From NCBI GenBank assembly GCA_016934955.1, contig JAFGRY010000028.1, positions 1 through 64,000 of the forward strand: a DNA stretch of 64,000 nucleotides, in the 5' to 3' direction. Within the stretch, counting starts at the first letter, position 1. Each line of letters begins with the position of its first letter. This document shows, piece by piece, positions 34,278 through 44,247 of this stretch. This stretch comes from a bacterium (GTDB taxonomy: Bacteria > Zhuqueibacterota > QNDG01 > JAGLOF01). The notes under the pieces were generated by a model. It ran no database searches. It was not told the origin of the DNA and worked only from the letters and a program-made list of their open reading frames with translations. A program made the position numbers and the translations under genes.

Positions 34278-35090
34278 ATGAGTGATACCAGGCCCATCGG
34301 CATTTTCGACTCGGGTATCGGCGGTTTAACGGTGGTGCATGAGATCTTCCAACGCCTGCCCAATGAAAGCGTGGTCTATTTCGGCGATACCGCCCGCGTG
34401 CCCTACGGCACCAAATCGCCCCGGGTGGTGGAACAGTTCGCCAAAGAGGACATCTACTTTCTGCTCAGGCAGGACGTTAAACTCGTTGTCGCCGCCTGCC
34501 ACACCGTGTCATCGGTGGCACTTGACGGGCTGGTCGCCTCCATGCACCTCCCGATCCTGGGCGTGGTAGATCCCGGTGTGAAGGCCGCCCTGGAAGCGAC
34601 CGGGAACAACCGCGTCGGCATCATCGGCACCAGGGCGACGGTGCACAGCGGCACATATGAAGCGAAATTCCGGGCCAAAAATCCGGATGTGAAAATCTTT
34701 TCCAAAGCCTGCCCCCTCTTCGTGCCCCTGGCGGAAGAGGGGTGGCTGGAAAGCGACGTCACCAGAATGACCGCTGAAATATATCTCGAACCGATCAAAG
34801 AGGAGGGCGTTGACACGCTCATCCTCGGCTGTACCCACTATCCCCTCCTGAAAAAGGTGATCCGGCAGGTAATGGGAGAGAGTGTGGTGATCATCGACTC
34901 TGCTGAAGAGACAGCCAAACAGGTGGCCAGACGTCTGCAGTTGATCCAGATGGAGAACGCAGCGGGCAATCCGCCCTCGCACGCGTTCTATGTCAGTGAC
35001 ATTCCGCACCAGTTTCAGGAGGTCGGGGAACGGTTCCTCGGAGACAGACTGGGCAATGTCACCCGGGTCGATCTCGATACGGTCCACTGA
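34278..35090 (+). CDS. murI: Glutamate racemase
   Basis: 270 residues. IGIFDSGIGGLTVVHEI (catalytic Asp), VVAACHTVSSVAL (first catalytic Cys) and LILGCTHYPLL (second Cys, then His) are diagnostic. In most MurI the first motif is ACNT; here it is ACHT. It makes D-glutamate for peptidoglycan. Three bases after the amidase stop. Confidence 0.96.
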   Translation: MSDTRPIGIFDSGIGGLTVVHEIFQRLPNESVVYFGDTARVPYGTKSPRVVEQFAKEDIYFLLRQDVKLVVAACHTVSSVALDGLVASMHLPILGVVDPGVKAALEATGNNRVGIIGTRATVHSGTYEAKFRAKNPDVKIFSKACPLFVPLAEEGWLESDVTRMTAEIYLEPIKEEGVDTLILGCTHYPLLKKVIRQVMGESVVIIDSAEETAKQVARRLQLIQMENAAGNPPSHAFYVSDIPHQFQEVGERFLGDRLGNVTRVDLDTVH

Positions 35091-35126
35091 AAAACACGAA
35101 CATCCGGAGAACCAGGACGGGAATCC

Positions 35127-36668
35127 ATGTTTTCAAAAGTATTCAGCGCCGCTGTACTCGGCATCGAAGGGTACATCGTCGAAGTGGAATCACATATGGA
35201 ACAGGGCCTGCCGGCATTCTCAACGGTGGGGCTGCCGGACGGAGCGGTCAGGGAATCAAAAGAGCGGGTGAACGCCGCCATCAAGAACAGCGGCTTCTTT
35301 CTGCCCACAAAGCGGATAACCGTCAACCTGGCCCCGGCCGATATCCGGAAAGAGGGATCGGCCTTCGACCTGCCCATGGCCCTCGGCCTGATGGCGGCCA
35401 GCGGCCAGCTGCCGCAGGATGCGCTGCAGCATGCGGTCATTCTCGGCGAACTGGCCCTGGACGGAAAAGTGCGGCCCATTCGGGGCAGCCTTCCCATTTC
35501 CGTGGCCGTACGTGACAGTGAGTTCAGCCGGCTGATCCTCCCCCGGGAAAACGCCCGGGAGGCCGCCATGGTTGACGGGCTGGACGTGTTCGCGGTCGGG
35601 CACCTCAGCGAAGCGCACGATCTGATCAGAAACGGCTGCGACACGGAACCGGTCCGGGTTGACATGGACGATGTCTTCAAACGGCGGCGGCAGTACCATA
35701 TCGACTTCAGAGACGTAAAAGGGCAGGTGCATATAAAACGCGCCCTGGAAGTGGCGGCGGCGGGCGGGCACAACGTGCTCATGATGGGCCCGCCGGGATC
35801 GGGGAAGACAATGCTTGCAAGGCGGTTCCCCACGATTCTGCCGGACATGACCCTGGACGAGTCCATTGAGACCACCAAGATCCACTCGGTCTCGGGGATA
35901 CTGCCCCCGGAAACGGCGCTGGTGGCGACCAGGCCGTTCAGAGCGCCGCACCACACCATCTCCGATGCCGGACTCATCGGGGGAGGCCATGTCCCGAGGC
36001 CGGGAGAGGTCAGTCTGGCGCACCACGGGGTGCTCTTTCTCGATGAGCTGCCCGAGTTCCGGAAAAATGTGCTGGAAGTCATGCGGCAGCCCATGGAGGA
36101 TGGACAGGTAACCATCGCCCGCGCGGCCCTCAGCATCACCTATCCGGCGAATTTCATGCTGGTGGCGGCCATGAATCCCTGTCCCTGCGGATTTTTTACC
36201 GATCCGAATCACGAATGCACCTGCGCCGTGCCCCAGATTCAGCGCTACCGGGCGAAAATTTCGGGCCCGCTGCTGGATCGGATCGACATTCACATCGAAG
36301 TACCGGCCGTGCCTTATGAAGAGCTGTCGGGAAGGGCAACGGGAGAAAGCTCCGAATCGATCAGGGGAAGAGTGAAAACAGCGCGGGACATTCAGACCCG
36401 CAGGTTCAGAGAAGTAAAAGACACCTACTGCAACGCCCACATGATATCGAAGCAGATCCGCAGGTGGTGTCGCATCGACAGCGAGGGCGACACGCTGCTC
36501 AATACCGCCATAACGAGGCTGGGACTGTCGGCCAGAGCCTACGACCGTATTCTGAAAGTCTCGAGGACCATCGCCGACCTCGACGGTTCGGAAGCGATAC
36601 AGCCGGCACATATCGCCGAAGCCATTCAGTACCGCAGCCTTGACAGAGATTTCGCGGCAACCGTCTAA
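35127..36668 (+). CDS. comM: ComM/YifB-family Mg-chelatase-like ATPase
   Basis: 513 residues. N-terminal ChlI-like domain ([21 protein letters not shown]), AAA+ core with Walker A GPPGSGKT and Walker [11 protein letters not shown], and a four-Cys zinc region (CPCGFF...ECTC). Full length for ComM, the helicase that drives branch migration during natural transformation. Confidence 0.95.
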   Translation: MFSKVFSAAVLGIEGYIVEVESHMEQGLPAFSTVGLPDGAVRESKERVNAAIKNSGFFLPTKRITVNLAPADIRKEGSAFDLPMALGLMAASGQLPQDALQHAVILGELALDGKVRPIRGSLPISVAVRDSEFSRLILPRENAREAAMVDGLDVFAVGHLSEAHDLIRNGCDTEPVRVDMDDVFKRRRQYHIDFRDVKGQVHIKRALEVAAAGGHNVLMMGPPGSGKTMLARRFPTILPDMTLDESIETTKIHSVSGILPPETALVATRPFRAPHHTISDAGLIGGGHVPRPGEVSLAHHGVLFLDELPEFRKNVLEVMRQPMEDGQVTIARAALSITYPANFMLVAAMNPCPCGFFTDPNHECTCAVPQIQRYRAKISGPLLDRIDIHIEVPAVPYEELSGRATGESSESIRGRVKTARDIQTRRFREVKDTYCNAHMISKQIRRWCRIDSEGDTLLNTAITRLGLSARAYDRILKVSRTIADLDGSEAIQPAHIAEAIQYRSLDRDFAATV

Positions 36669-36684
36669 CGATACAGGTGCACCC

Positions 36685-37029
36685 ATGGAAACAGACATTC
36701 TTCAGCTGGAACCGCATGAAAACGCCCTGGTGATCCGCTTGCTCGAGAGCCGGATCTACCAGGATGTTATCCCCGGTTTCAGGGAACAGGTCCTCAGCGT
36801 CCTGGACGCGGGACATACCACCATCGTCTTCGATCTTTCCCGGGTCGATGTAATGAACAGCTCCGGGCTGGGCATCCTGATCCTGCTGCAGGATGAACTG
36901 GACCGGCGGGCCGGCACCATGATTCTCTCGGGACTGGGCCCGGTCATGGAACAGCTGTTCACCCAAATGAAACTGGAAACACTGTTCACCGTGGCGAAGA
37001 CGGAATCGGACGCGTTGGATATGATCTGA
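36685..37029 (+). CDS. STAS-domain anti-anti-sigma factor-like protein
   Basis: 114 residues from the ATG at 36685 behind AGGTG; the frame stays open upstream into comM but is not protein-like there. Motif VDVMNSSGLGILILL has the Ser that kinases phosphorylate in SpoIIAA-type proteins. A second STAS protein lies at 43830. No anti-sigma kinase gene is adjacent. Confidence 0.92.
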   Translation: METDILQLEPHENALVIRLLESRIYQDVIPGFREQVLSVLDAGHTTIVFDLSRVDVMNSSGLGILILLQDELDRRAGTMILSGLGPVMEQLFTQMKLETLFTVAKTESDALDMI

Positions 37030-37423
37030 CGAAAGTGCCGGCCGGGCGGGATGCCATGAAAGAGGTTGTGTCAGCGGTGAAATGGCAATAAAAAAATGAC
37101 TGTCTTAAAAGTCAAAATGACAGCCATGAGGTGATTCGACAAAAAAAACCCTGCAATAGATACCGGGTATAAAGAACCGTGTATTGGACACGGTGGGAAT
37201 CCGCCTGAGCGCTTTTTACGTCCACTCTATGGAGGCATGTAATACACGTCAGAGTCGAACTCCCTTAAAATAAGTGATAGCTCTTTATATTGCCGGCATT
37301 CTCTACTGCAGGGCAATAAACACGTGCCTGTTGTCATCTGTAATGTGAAAAATTCGCATGTCAAAGTCAAGAGAAAATTACCCTGCGGCCGGGTTTCAGG
37401 CAGATCGTAAAGGAGGAATTCAC
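37030..37423. other. Gene-free interval with several small inverted repeats
   Basis: Besides the repeat at 37096-37127 it has ACCGTGT-N5-ACACGGT (37176-37194) and TATTGCC/GGCAATA (37288-37318). No gene and no member of the CGTTGGA repeat family is seen. It should hold the promoter of the NfeD gene, and a structured leader or small RNA is possible. Confidence 0.45.
37096..37127. other. Inverted repeat after the STAS gene
   Basis: ATGACTGTC and GACAGCCAT, nine-base arms with one mismatch around a 14-base AT-rich spacer. Possible terminator stem or protein site. Confidence 0.4.
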
Positions 37424-38710
37424 ATGCACGTATCAGGCAAATTTCTGCTGACACTGCTCATGCTCTTTCTTGTCACCGGCAGCGGGTACGCCGGGGATAT
37501 CGACATAATCACCGTCGACGGCGCCATCACCCCCGTAACGGCCCGCTACATACAGGATGCCGTTTCCCGGGCGGAGGACAAGGGGGCGGAATGTCTCATC
37601 ATCCGGCTCGATACGCCGGGGGGACTGCTGCAGGCGACCATGGCAATCGACAAGCGTCTGCTCTCGGCGGCCGTACCCGTGGTCGTCTATATCTATCCGG
37701 GCGGAGGGCGGGCGGCTTCGGCGGGGGTGTTCATCTCATATGCGGCTCATATAACCGCCATGGCTCCGAGCACCAACATCGGTTCAGCGCATCCGGTGAA
37801 TATGGGCGGCCAGGACACCTCCCGGGTCATGCTGGAAAAAATCACCAACGATGCGGTGGCGCACATCCGGGGCCTGGCCCAAAAGCGAAACCGAAATGCT
37901 GAATGGGCGGAACAGGCGATCCGGGAAAGTGTGAACATCACCGAAACCGAAGCGCTCGCTCTCAACGTCATCGATCTTATCGCCGAGAACATGACTGATC
38001 TTGTCGATAAGCTCGACGGGCTCACCGTATCCGTGAACGGCAGGGAGGTTACGCTCAATACGGCCGATGCCGAGCTGTATTATCGGGATATGGGTCTCAA
38101 CTATCGCATCCTCGACCATATCGCAAATCCCAATATCGCCTACCTGCTCATGATGGCGGGTATTTTCGGTATCTTTTTTGAACTCCGCAGCCCGGGCAGC
38201 ATCTTCCCCGGAGCACTGGGCGCCATTTCTCTTATCCTCGCGTTCTTTGCCTTTCAGGTGCTCCCGATAAACGCTGCCGGGATTCTGCTTATCCTTCTGG
38301 CGGTGGTCCTCTTTATCCTGGAGGTGCACATTGTCAGTTACGGTTTGCTCACTATTGGAGGATTGATATCAATGGTTCTTGGATCAATGATGCTGTACCG
38401 GTCGCCGGAACTGCAGGTCGCCCTGTCCGTGCTCATTCCGGTGGTAGTTGGATTCGCGCTCTTCTTCATCCTCGCGGTCTATCTGGCCGCCAGGGCGCAG
38501 ATCAGGAAAAGCATTTCAGGTAAAGAGGGCATCGTGGGGGAAACGGGGACGGCGCTTCAGAATCTCGATCCTGAAGGCCAGGTGTCGGTGCATGGCGAAA
38601 TATGGAGGGCCGTGGCCGATGAAAAAATAAAAAAGGGGACCAAAGTACGGGTCGTTGCCGTAACCGGTATGCAGCTCACGGTTGAAACGGTAACGGAATC
38701 CAACCGGTAA
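37424..38710 (+). CDS. NfeD family protein with ClpP-like serine protease domain
   Basis: 428 residues; AAAGGAGG precedes the ATG at 37424. Signal peptide (ends SGYAG), a ClpP-class protease domain (30-215; RAASAGVFISYAAH carries the candidate Ser, TNIGSAHPV follows), a block of four or five transmembrane helices (about 255-375), and a C-terminal OB-fold (GIVGETGTALQNLDPEGQV). This is the long NfeD1b form. The partner slipin gene follows directly, the conserved pairing in which the protease cleaves the slipin C-terminus. Confidence 0.95.
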   Translation: MHVSGKFLLTLLMLFLVTGSGYAGDIDIITVDGAITPVTARYIQDAVSRAEDKGAECLIIRLDTPGGLLQATMAIDKRLLSAAVPVVVYIYPGGGRAASAGVFISYAAHITAMAPSTNIGSAHPVNMGGQDTSRVMLEKITNDAVAHIRGLAQKRNRNAEWAEQAIRESVNITETEALALNVIDLIAENMTDLVDKLDGLTVSVNGREVTLNTADAELYYRDMGLNYRILDHIANPNIAYLLMMAGIFGIFFELRSPGSIFPGALGAISLILAFFAFQVLPINAAGILLILLAVVLFILEVHIVSYGLLTIGGLISMVLGSMMLYRSPELQVALSVLIPVVVGFALFFILAVYLAARAQIRKSISGKEGIVGETGTALQNLDPEGQVSVHGEIWRAVADEKIKKGTKVRVVAVTGMQLTVETVTESNR

Positions 38711-38764
38711 ACTCACTCCGGCGCAGCCGAGCCGGATACGTCATCAAACATAGAGGAGGCTGTC

Positions 38765-39520
38765 ATGCAATTCGTATTCACATTTGGATTTATTCTGTTT
38801 TTACTGATCGCCAGCGCCGTGCGCATTCTCAAAGAATACGAGCGCGGCGTCATTTTTCGCCTGGGAAGAGTCATCGGGTACAAGGGCCCCGGCCTGATCC
38901 TGCTTATCCCGGTCATCGACCGCATGGTCAAAGTCAGTCTTCGCACGGTTGCCATGGATGTCCCGCCCCAGGATGTGATCACCAAGGACAACGTATCGAT
39001 TAAAGTCAATGCGGTTGTCTATTTCAGAGTGATGGACGCGGCCAGGGCCATCGTGGAAGTCCAGGATTACCTCTACGCCACATCCCAGCTGGCCCAGACC
39101 ACACTGCGGTCGGTCCTGGGACAGTTCGACCTGGATGAGCTCCTGTCGGAGCGGGAAGTCATCAACGAAAAGCTGCAGGCCATTCTCGACAAGCACACCG
39201 ATCCCTGGGGCATCAAGGTCAGCCTCGTGGAAGTAAAACACATCGACCTGCCGGAAGAGATGAAACGGGCCATCGCGCGCCAGGCGGAGGCGGAACGGGA
39301 AAGACGGGCGAAGATTATCCACGCCGACGGTGAAGCCCAGGCCTCCGAACAGCTCCTGCGTGCGGCCGAGACACTGGGCAGGGAACCGACGGCAATTCAG
39401 CTGCGTTTTCTCCAGACCCTGGTTGAGGTTGCCGCTGAGAACAATTCGACCATGCTCTTTCCGGTTCCCATCGACCTGTTCGAGCCCTTCCTGAGAAAGA
39501 TCGCGAAAGACAAGAAATAA
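38765..39520 (+). CDS. Slipin/stomatin-like SPFH protein
   Basis: 251 residues. One N-terminal membrane helix, then the SPFH domain ([57 protein letters not shown]) and a helical oligomerisation region rich in Ala/Glu/Arg. GGAGG six bases before the ATG. It forms membrane-bound oligomers and is the partner of the upstream NfeD protease. Confidence 0.95.
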   Translation: MQFVFTFGFILFLLIASAVRILKEYERGVIFRLGRVIGYKGPGLILLIPVIDRMVKVSLRTVAMDVPPQDVITKDNVSIKVNAVVYFRVMDAARAIVEVQDYLYATSQLAQTTLRSVLGQFDLDELLSEREVINEKLQAILDKHTDPWGIKVSLVEVKHIDLPEEMKRAIARQAEAERERRAKIIHADGEAQASEQLLRAAETLGREPTAIQLRFLQTLVEVAAENNSTMLFPVPIDLFEPFLRKIAKDKK

Positions 39521-39568
39521 AACGGACGATGATCCCTTCGTCCCACCACCTCTGCAGATGGAGCAACA

Positions 39569-39949
39569 ATGATCGATTGGAAAAAAATGAAATCGGCGGC
39601 CCTTGAATGGGGGCTCTTTTTCGGCATCGTCACCTGGCTGTTCGCCACGGCGATCACCAACGAGTTTACCTCGGCGGCGGTCTGGGGGATGATCATCTCC
39701 CGGGTCGTCATGGGGGCCGTTACCGCGGTCATCGCCTGGACGGTCCCCTGGTGGATTCGGGGCGCGGTCACCGGTATCGGCGTGAACCTGCTGTTCGCCG
39801 CTCTGTCCGCGCTCCCATCGGGTTCCTTCTTTGACGGCTGGAGAGTGGGATTCACACTCATGCTGGTCACCGGGATAGTGGCGGGAATACTGCTGGAGCT
39901 TGCCATGCTGCACCGCGAAAAGCAGCTGGCGGCGCACACATCACGCTAA
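39569..39949 (+). CDS. Small four-helix membrane protein
   Basis: 126 residues with about four hydrophobic segments (WGLFFGIVTWLFATAI, GMIISRVVMGAVTAVIAW, TGIGVNLLFAALSAL, GFTLMLVTGIVAGILLEL). No family recognised. Lies between slipin and the GNAT-like gene on the same strand. Confidence 0.8.
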   Translation: MIDWKKMKSAALEWGLFFGIVTWLFATAITNEFTSAAVWGMIISRVVMGAVTAVIAWTVPWWIRGAVTGIGVNLLFAALSALPSGSFFDGWRVGFTLMLVTGIVAGILLELAMLHREKQLAAHTSR

Positions 39950-39965
39950 GGGGAGCGGTTCCCGT

Positions 39966-41087
39966 ATGAATTACTCGGTACAGGCAGTGGAGACCGGGGG
40001 CGGGCTGAAACAGTTCATCGGCCTGCCCTACCATCTCTATAAAAACCATCCGGTCTGGGTCCCCCCGCTGAGGATGGAGGAGCGGAAAAACTACTCGCCG
40101 AAAAAAAATCCGCTCTTCGACCATTGCGATGTCAAGCATTTTCTCCTCCTGAAGGCGGGAAGACCGGCAGGCAGGATAAGCGCCTTTGTCAATCATCTGG
40201 CCAACGAACACTGGGGCACCCGTACCGGCCTCTTCGGGTCCTACGAATGCGCACCGGACGGCGCCGCCCCGGGATTGCTCCTCACCGCGGCGGAAGAGTG
40301 GCTGCGGAAACAGGGAATGACGGTGATGCAGGGTCCGTGGAGTTTCGCCTCCCAGGAATTCGGCCTGCTGGTCAGGGGATTCGACACTCCGCCCATGGTG
40401 ATGGCCCCCTGGAATCCACCGTCCTACGAGGACCACTTCCGCGCGTTCGGCCTGAAAAAAGCGAAGGATCTGCTGGTATACGAGATCGACGTATCCCGGG
40501 GCTACACACTCCCGGAAAAATATATCCGGTTCAGCGAGTCCCTGGAAAAAAAACTCGATATCAGGGTTCGTCCCATCGAGATGAAACGTCTCCGTTCGGA
40601 AGTGGCGAACATTCTGGAAGTCGCCAATGCCTCCACCAGCGGCAACTGGGGGTATATCCCGGTCACCGACAAAGAGGCTGAGGAACTGGCACAGTCGCTG
40701 AGAATGATCGCGGATCCCGACATCGTCATGCTGGCCGAGATCGAGGGGAAACCGGTGGGCTACCTGATCGTTCTGCCCGATATCAACACCCTGCTGAAAG
40801 GATCAGACGGACGATTGCTGCCGGCAACCTTTCTGAAACTGCTTTTCGGTCTCAGGCGCATCACCCGCTACCGCATCTGGGCCCTGGGGATCATCCCCGA
40901 ATTTCAGCGCAGGGGCATTGACACGCTCTTCTACCGGCATCTTCACCGGAAACTCACGGCAAAGGGCGCCACGACCGTCGAAGCCAACTACGTGCTCGAA
41001 GACAACATGGCGATGAACAACCCAATTCTGAAAATGGGTTTTACCGAATCGAAACGCTACCGTGTATTTGAAAAAGAATTATCCTGA
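39966..41087 (+). CDS. GNAT-fold (N-acyltransferase-like) protein
   Basis: 373 residues from the ATG at 39966. Probably two tandem GNAT-like halves: the second contains WALGIIPEFQRRGIDTLFYRHL, the acyl-CoA binding loop, and ANYVLEDNMAMNNPILKMGF. The first (about 1-190) is degenerate. Proteins of this type are widespread in FCB bacteria and uncharacterised. The acceptor is unknown. Confidence 0.8.
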   Translation: MNYSVQAVETGGGLKQFIGLPYHLYKNHPVWVPPLRMEERKNYSPKKNPLFDHCDVKHFLLLKAGRPAGRISAFVNHLANEHWGTRTGLFGSYECAPDGAAPGLLLTAAEEWLRKQGMTVMQGPWSFASQEFGLLVRGFDTPPMVMAPWNPPSYEDHFRAFGLKKAKDLLVYEIDVSRGYTLPEKYIRFSESLEKKLDIRVRPIEMKRLRSEVANILEVANASTSGNWGYIPVTDKEAEELAQSLRMIADPDIVMLAEIEGKPVGYLIVLPDINTLLKGSDGRLLPATFLKLLFGLRRITRYRIWALGIIPEFQRRGIDTLFYRHLHRKLTAKGATTVEANYVLEDNMAMNNPILKMGFTESKRYRVFEKELS

Positions 41088-41112
41088 ATTCGAAGCAAAC
41101 GCCGGAGCAGCG

Positions 41113-42216
41113 ATGACATCAGCAACGCGACGCGCATTTCTCAAGCAGGCCACGGCTGCGGCCGCAGGAGCCCTGCTGACGCCGGTGTACGCCCGGAGCG
41201 ACCTGGCCGGGGAGCAGGCCCGGTACTGGGACAAGCTGCCGGGAAAGCAGGTGCAGTGCCGTCTCTGTCCCTGGCGGTGCACGGTCAAACCCGGCCAGCG
41301 GGGGCGCTGTCAGGTGCGCCGGAATATAGACGGCACCTATTACTCCCTGGTGTACGGCCGTATCGCGGCCATCCACCGGGATCCAATCGAAAAAAAGCCG
41401 TTTTTCCATTTTCTGCCCGGTTCCAGCGCTTTCTCTCTGGCGACCGCGGGCTGTAACTTCGATTGCAGTTTCTGCCAGAACTGGACCCTGGCGCGAAAGC
41501 GTCCCGATGACATCCCCAGTACCGCCTACACTCCCGCGGATATTGTCGCCTCCGCCCGAAAAACCGGGGACGCATCGATCGCCTACACCTATAATGAACC
41601 GACGATCTACAACGAATTCATCACCGACACGACCCGCCTGGCAAAACCGGCGGGATTGAGGACAGTGCTTATTTCCAACGGCTTCATCAACAGGGAGCCC
41701 CTCAGGGAGCTGACCGGGCTCATTGACGCCTACAAAGTGGACCTTAAATCCTTCTCTGAAGAGTACTATCTGAACGTTGTCAAGGGCAGGCTCGCTCCTG
41801 TTCTTGAAACGCTGGAAACCCTGCGATCCGACAATATCTGGACCGAAATCGTCTACCTTACCGTGCCGACGCTCAATGATGATACTGCACAGGTTAAAAA
41901 AATGGTGACCTGGATCCGTACCACTCTCGGACCCGATGTTCCCGTGCATTTCACCCGCTTTCACCCGAATTACCGCCTGACCAACCTGCCCTCCACTCCC
42001 GTGGAAACGCTGGAACGGCTGCGGGCAACCGCTCTCGAGGGAGGCCTGCATTACGCCTATATCGGCAACGTACCGGGCCATGAAGGTGAGAACACCTACT
42101 GCCACAGCTGCGGGAAGCGGCTGATCACCCGCATCGGCTTTGTAATCTACGAAAACCGTCTGGAATCGGGAGCCTGCGGCTACTGCGGCACCCCGATTCC
42201 GGGCATTTGGACATAA
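41113..42216 (+). CDS. amrS: AmmeMemoRadiSam system radical SAM enzyme with Tat signal
   Basis: 367 residues; ATG at 41113 behind GGAG. It begins with a twin-arginine leader (RRAFLKQATAAAAGALL). CRLCPWRC...GRC is the N-terminal knuckle of the AmrS subfamily. The radical SAM motif CNFDCSFC has cysteines 114, 118 and 121, followed by YNEPTIYNEF and DLKSFSEEYY, and a C-terminal zinc knuckle CHSCG...CGYCG. The family co-occurs with Memo and AMMECR1, as here, in a system of unknown chemistry. Export through Tat would place it folded, with its cluster, in the periplasm. Confidence 0.92.
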   Translation: MTSATRRAFLKQATAAAAGALLTPVYARSDLAGEQARYWDKLPGKQVQCRLCPWRCTVKPGQRGRCQVRRNIDGTYYSLVYGRIAAIHRDPIEKKPFFHFLPGSSAFSLATAGCNFDCSFCQNWTLARKRPDDIPSTAYTPADIVASARKTGDASIAYTYNEPTIYNEFITDTTRLAKPAGLRTVLISNGFINREPLRELTGLIDAYKVDLKSFSEEYYLNVVKGRLAPVLETLETLRSDNIWTEIVYLTVPTLNDDTAQVKKMVTWIRTTLGPDVPVHFTRFHPNYRLTNLPSTPVETLERLRATALEGGLHYAYIGNVPGHEGENTYCHSCGKRLITRIGFVIYENRLESGACGYCGTPIPGIWT

Positions 42217-42240
42217 CAAAAAACGCCTGGGGATTGTATT

Positions 42241-43752
42241 ATGAAACGACGTCTGAACGCTGCGGCCGCTGTGCTGCTGGGCAGCCTTATCCTCACCGGA
42301 GCGGTATTTTCCCAGATACGGGAATCATCGCGCGCCGGTGGTTTTTACAGCGCCAACGCATCCGAATTGAAAGCTTCACTGAACCAGTTCTACCAGAATG
42401 CGAAACCGGCCGAAGTGAGCGCCACCCGGATACAGGCGATCTGGGTCCCGCACGCCGGTCACCAGTTCAGCGGCCAGATCGCCGCAAACGGCTGGTACTC
42501 GGTCAGGGGACGGCCCTATGACGCCGTCATGATCATCGCCCCCTCCCACACGACACCGCTGCGGACAATTTCCGTCGGCGATTTCGAGGCCTACCGGACA
42601 CCGCTGGGGACGCTGCCGGTTGAGCGGGAGTTGACGGCCGCGATTCTCGAACGAGTAAAGGACGCCGCCTTCGTGCCGGAAGCGCATGAGATGGAACACG
42701 CCATCGAAGTGCAGATACCCTTTATTCAGACGCTGCTTCCCGGCGTACCGATCGTTCCCATTCTTGTGGGAAGGCTGGACCTGGGAGAATGCCGGGATCT
42801 GGCGAATGCGCTTTGCGACATCTGCAAAGACAAACAGGTGCTGTTCGCGGCCAGTTCGGACATGTCCCATTACCCCTCCTATGAAGACGCTCTCACGGTT
42901 GACGGCAAAGTGCTCAGCGCCATCGAAGAGTTCGACATCATGAAGATCGATCATCTTACCCGCAGCCTGCTGCAGGAGAACATTCCCGGACTCAGTACGG
43001 TGCTCTGCGGGTGGCCGGCGCTCCAGACCGTCATGCGGATCGCTCACAAATTGAAATCATCGCAGGCGGAAGTGCTTCCCTACCAGAACTCCGGGGATGT
43101 TTCCGGGGAACGGCAGCGCGTGGTCGGTTATGGCGCGGCCGTCTTTCACACGAAAGCTGCCAAAAGCAAGCGAGGTGACGATATGATCGAGGAGATCGAT
43201 TTCACTCCCGAGGAAAAAACGAAGCTGTTTTCCATTGCCCGGCAGGCGATTACCGCGGCCGTCTCAGGCGGCGACATGCCGGTGCTGACTACCGGAGAAG
43301 AGAATCTTCTTCTCAAACGCGGTGTGTTCGTTACCCTCACCAACAAAGGAAGGCTGCGGGGCTGCATCGGCAACTTCAACCCCGCCTACCCGCTCTGGGA
43401 CATGGTCGCCCGCATGGCGGTGGCGGCCGCCACTCAGGACTACCGCTTCAGTATGGATCCGATCACCACTCCCGAACTGGAAAATCTGGAAATAAAAATC
43501 TCCATTCTCTCAAAAATGCATAAAATTGACTCCATCGACGAGATCGAGATCGGCACCCACGGCATCTGGATACGACAGGGAAGCCGAAGCGGCACCTATC
43601 TGCCTGAAGTCGCCGTGGAGATGGGCTGGAATACAACCGAATTTCTTGAACACTGCAGTGCCGAAAAAGCCGGCCTCGGACCTGACGCCTGGAAAAAAGG
43701 AGCGGATATCTATATCTATTCCTCACAGGTGCTGAGCGAAAAAGATATCTAA
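42241..43752 (+). CDS. Exported Memo-AMMECR1 fusion protein
   Basis: 503 residues with a signal peptide (MKRRLNAAAAVLLGSLILTG, ends VFSQ). Residues 28-305 are a Memo domain with H71 (VPHAGHQ), H103 (PSHTT), H210 (SDMSHY) and C256 (VLCGWPA), matching the His/His/His/Cys set of human MEMO1. Residues 320-495 are an AMMECR1 domain (GVFVTLTNKGRLRGCIGNF). The two are usually separate genes or AmmeMemo fusions; here they share one exported chain. Lies 24 bases after the radical SAM gene. Confidence 0.93.
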   Translation: MKRRLNAAAAVLLGSLILTGAVFSQIRESSRAGGFYSANASELKASLNQFYQNAKPAEVSATRIQAIWVPHAGHQFSGQIAANGWYSVRGRPYDAVMIIAPSHTTPLRTISVGDFEAYRTPLGTLPVERELTAAILERVKDAAFVPEAHEMEHAIEVQIPFIQTLLPGVPIVPILVGRLDLGECRDLANALCDICKDKQVLFAASSDMSHYPSYEDALTVDGKVLSAIEEFDIMKIDHLTRSLLQENIPGLSTVLCGWPALQTVMRIAHKLKSSQAEVLPYQNSGDVSGERQRVVGYGAAVFHTKAAKSKRGDDMIEEIDFTPEEKTKLFSIARQAITAAVSGGDMPVLTTGEENLLLKRGVFVTLTNKGRLRGCIGNFNPAYPLWDMVARMAVAAATQDYRFSMDPITTPELENLEIKISILSKMHKIDSIDEIEIGTHGIWIRQGSRSGTYLPEVAVEMGWNTTEFLEHCSAEKAGLGPDAWKKGADIYIYSSQVLSEKDI

Positions 43753-43759
43753 AAACATC

Positions 43760-43796
43760 TTGTGATTTACCGTATTATCCATTATATTTGGTAAAT
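43760..43796 (+). promoter_or_regulatory. Promoter with overlapping inverted repeat
   Basis: TTGTGA (43760-43765), 17 bases, TATATT (43783-43788). ATTTACC (43765-43771) and GGTAAAT (43790-43796) form an inverted repeat across the core promoter, a possible operator or the terminator stem of the upstream gene. Confidence 0.5.
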
Positions 43797-43829
43797 TCCT
43801 GACCGGTAAAAACTGTTGGAGGATCACAC

Positions 43830-44165
43830 ATGCATTATAATATTAAAGAGTATAATGACGTAACGGTCATCAGCGTAAAGGGGAACTTGATGGGTGGACC
43901 GGAAACGGTCGCCATCCATGAAAAGGTGAAGGAGCTGATCGATAATAACGTGAAAAAAATCGTCATTGATCTCGCGAAAGTGAAATGGATGAACAGTTCC
44001 GGGTTGGGAACAATGATGGGGTGCCTGACATCCCTGAAAACCGCCAACGGCGAATTGAAGCTCTCCGGTGTTGCTGAAAAAGTGAAGAGCCTCTTTATGA
44101 TGACGAAATTGATCACCATCTTCGAGACGTACGATACCGTAGAAGATGCTGTCGCCGACTTTTAA
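43830..44165 (+). CDS. STAS-domain anti-anti-sigma factor-like protein
   Basis: 111 residues. VKWMNSSGLGTMMG carries the phosphorylatable Ser of SpoIIAA-type STAS proteins. Own promoter and terminator, so it is a single-gene unit. TGGAGG precedes the ATG. Confidence 0.94.
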   Translation: MHYNIKEYNDVTVISVKGNLMGGPETVAIHEKVKELIDNNVKKIVIDLAKVKWMNSSGLGTMMGCLTSLKTANGELKLSGVAEKVKSLFMMTKLITIFETYDTVEDAVADF

Positions 44166-44192
44166 CGGTACAGATGCATATACCTGATCTCG

Positions 44193-44218
44193 AAAGGGCG
44201 GGCCTGAGCCCGCCCTTT
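44193..44218 (+). terminator. Intrinsic terminator after the STAS gene
   Basis: Eleven-base stem AAAGGGCGGGC / GCCCGCCCTTT with loop CTGA, ending in TTTCC. Confidence 0.85.
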
Positions 44219-44247
44219 CCTATGTCATACCAGAATGAGAAAACACC

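Noticed and set aside
35256..36698. Minus-strand open frame (480 codons)
   Set aside because: Antisense of comM, whose ATPase motifs are intact.
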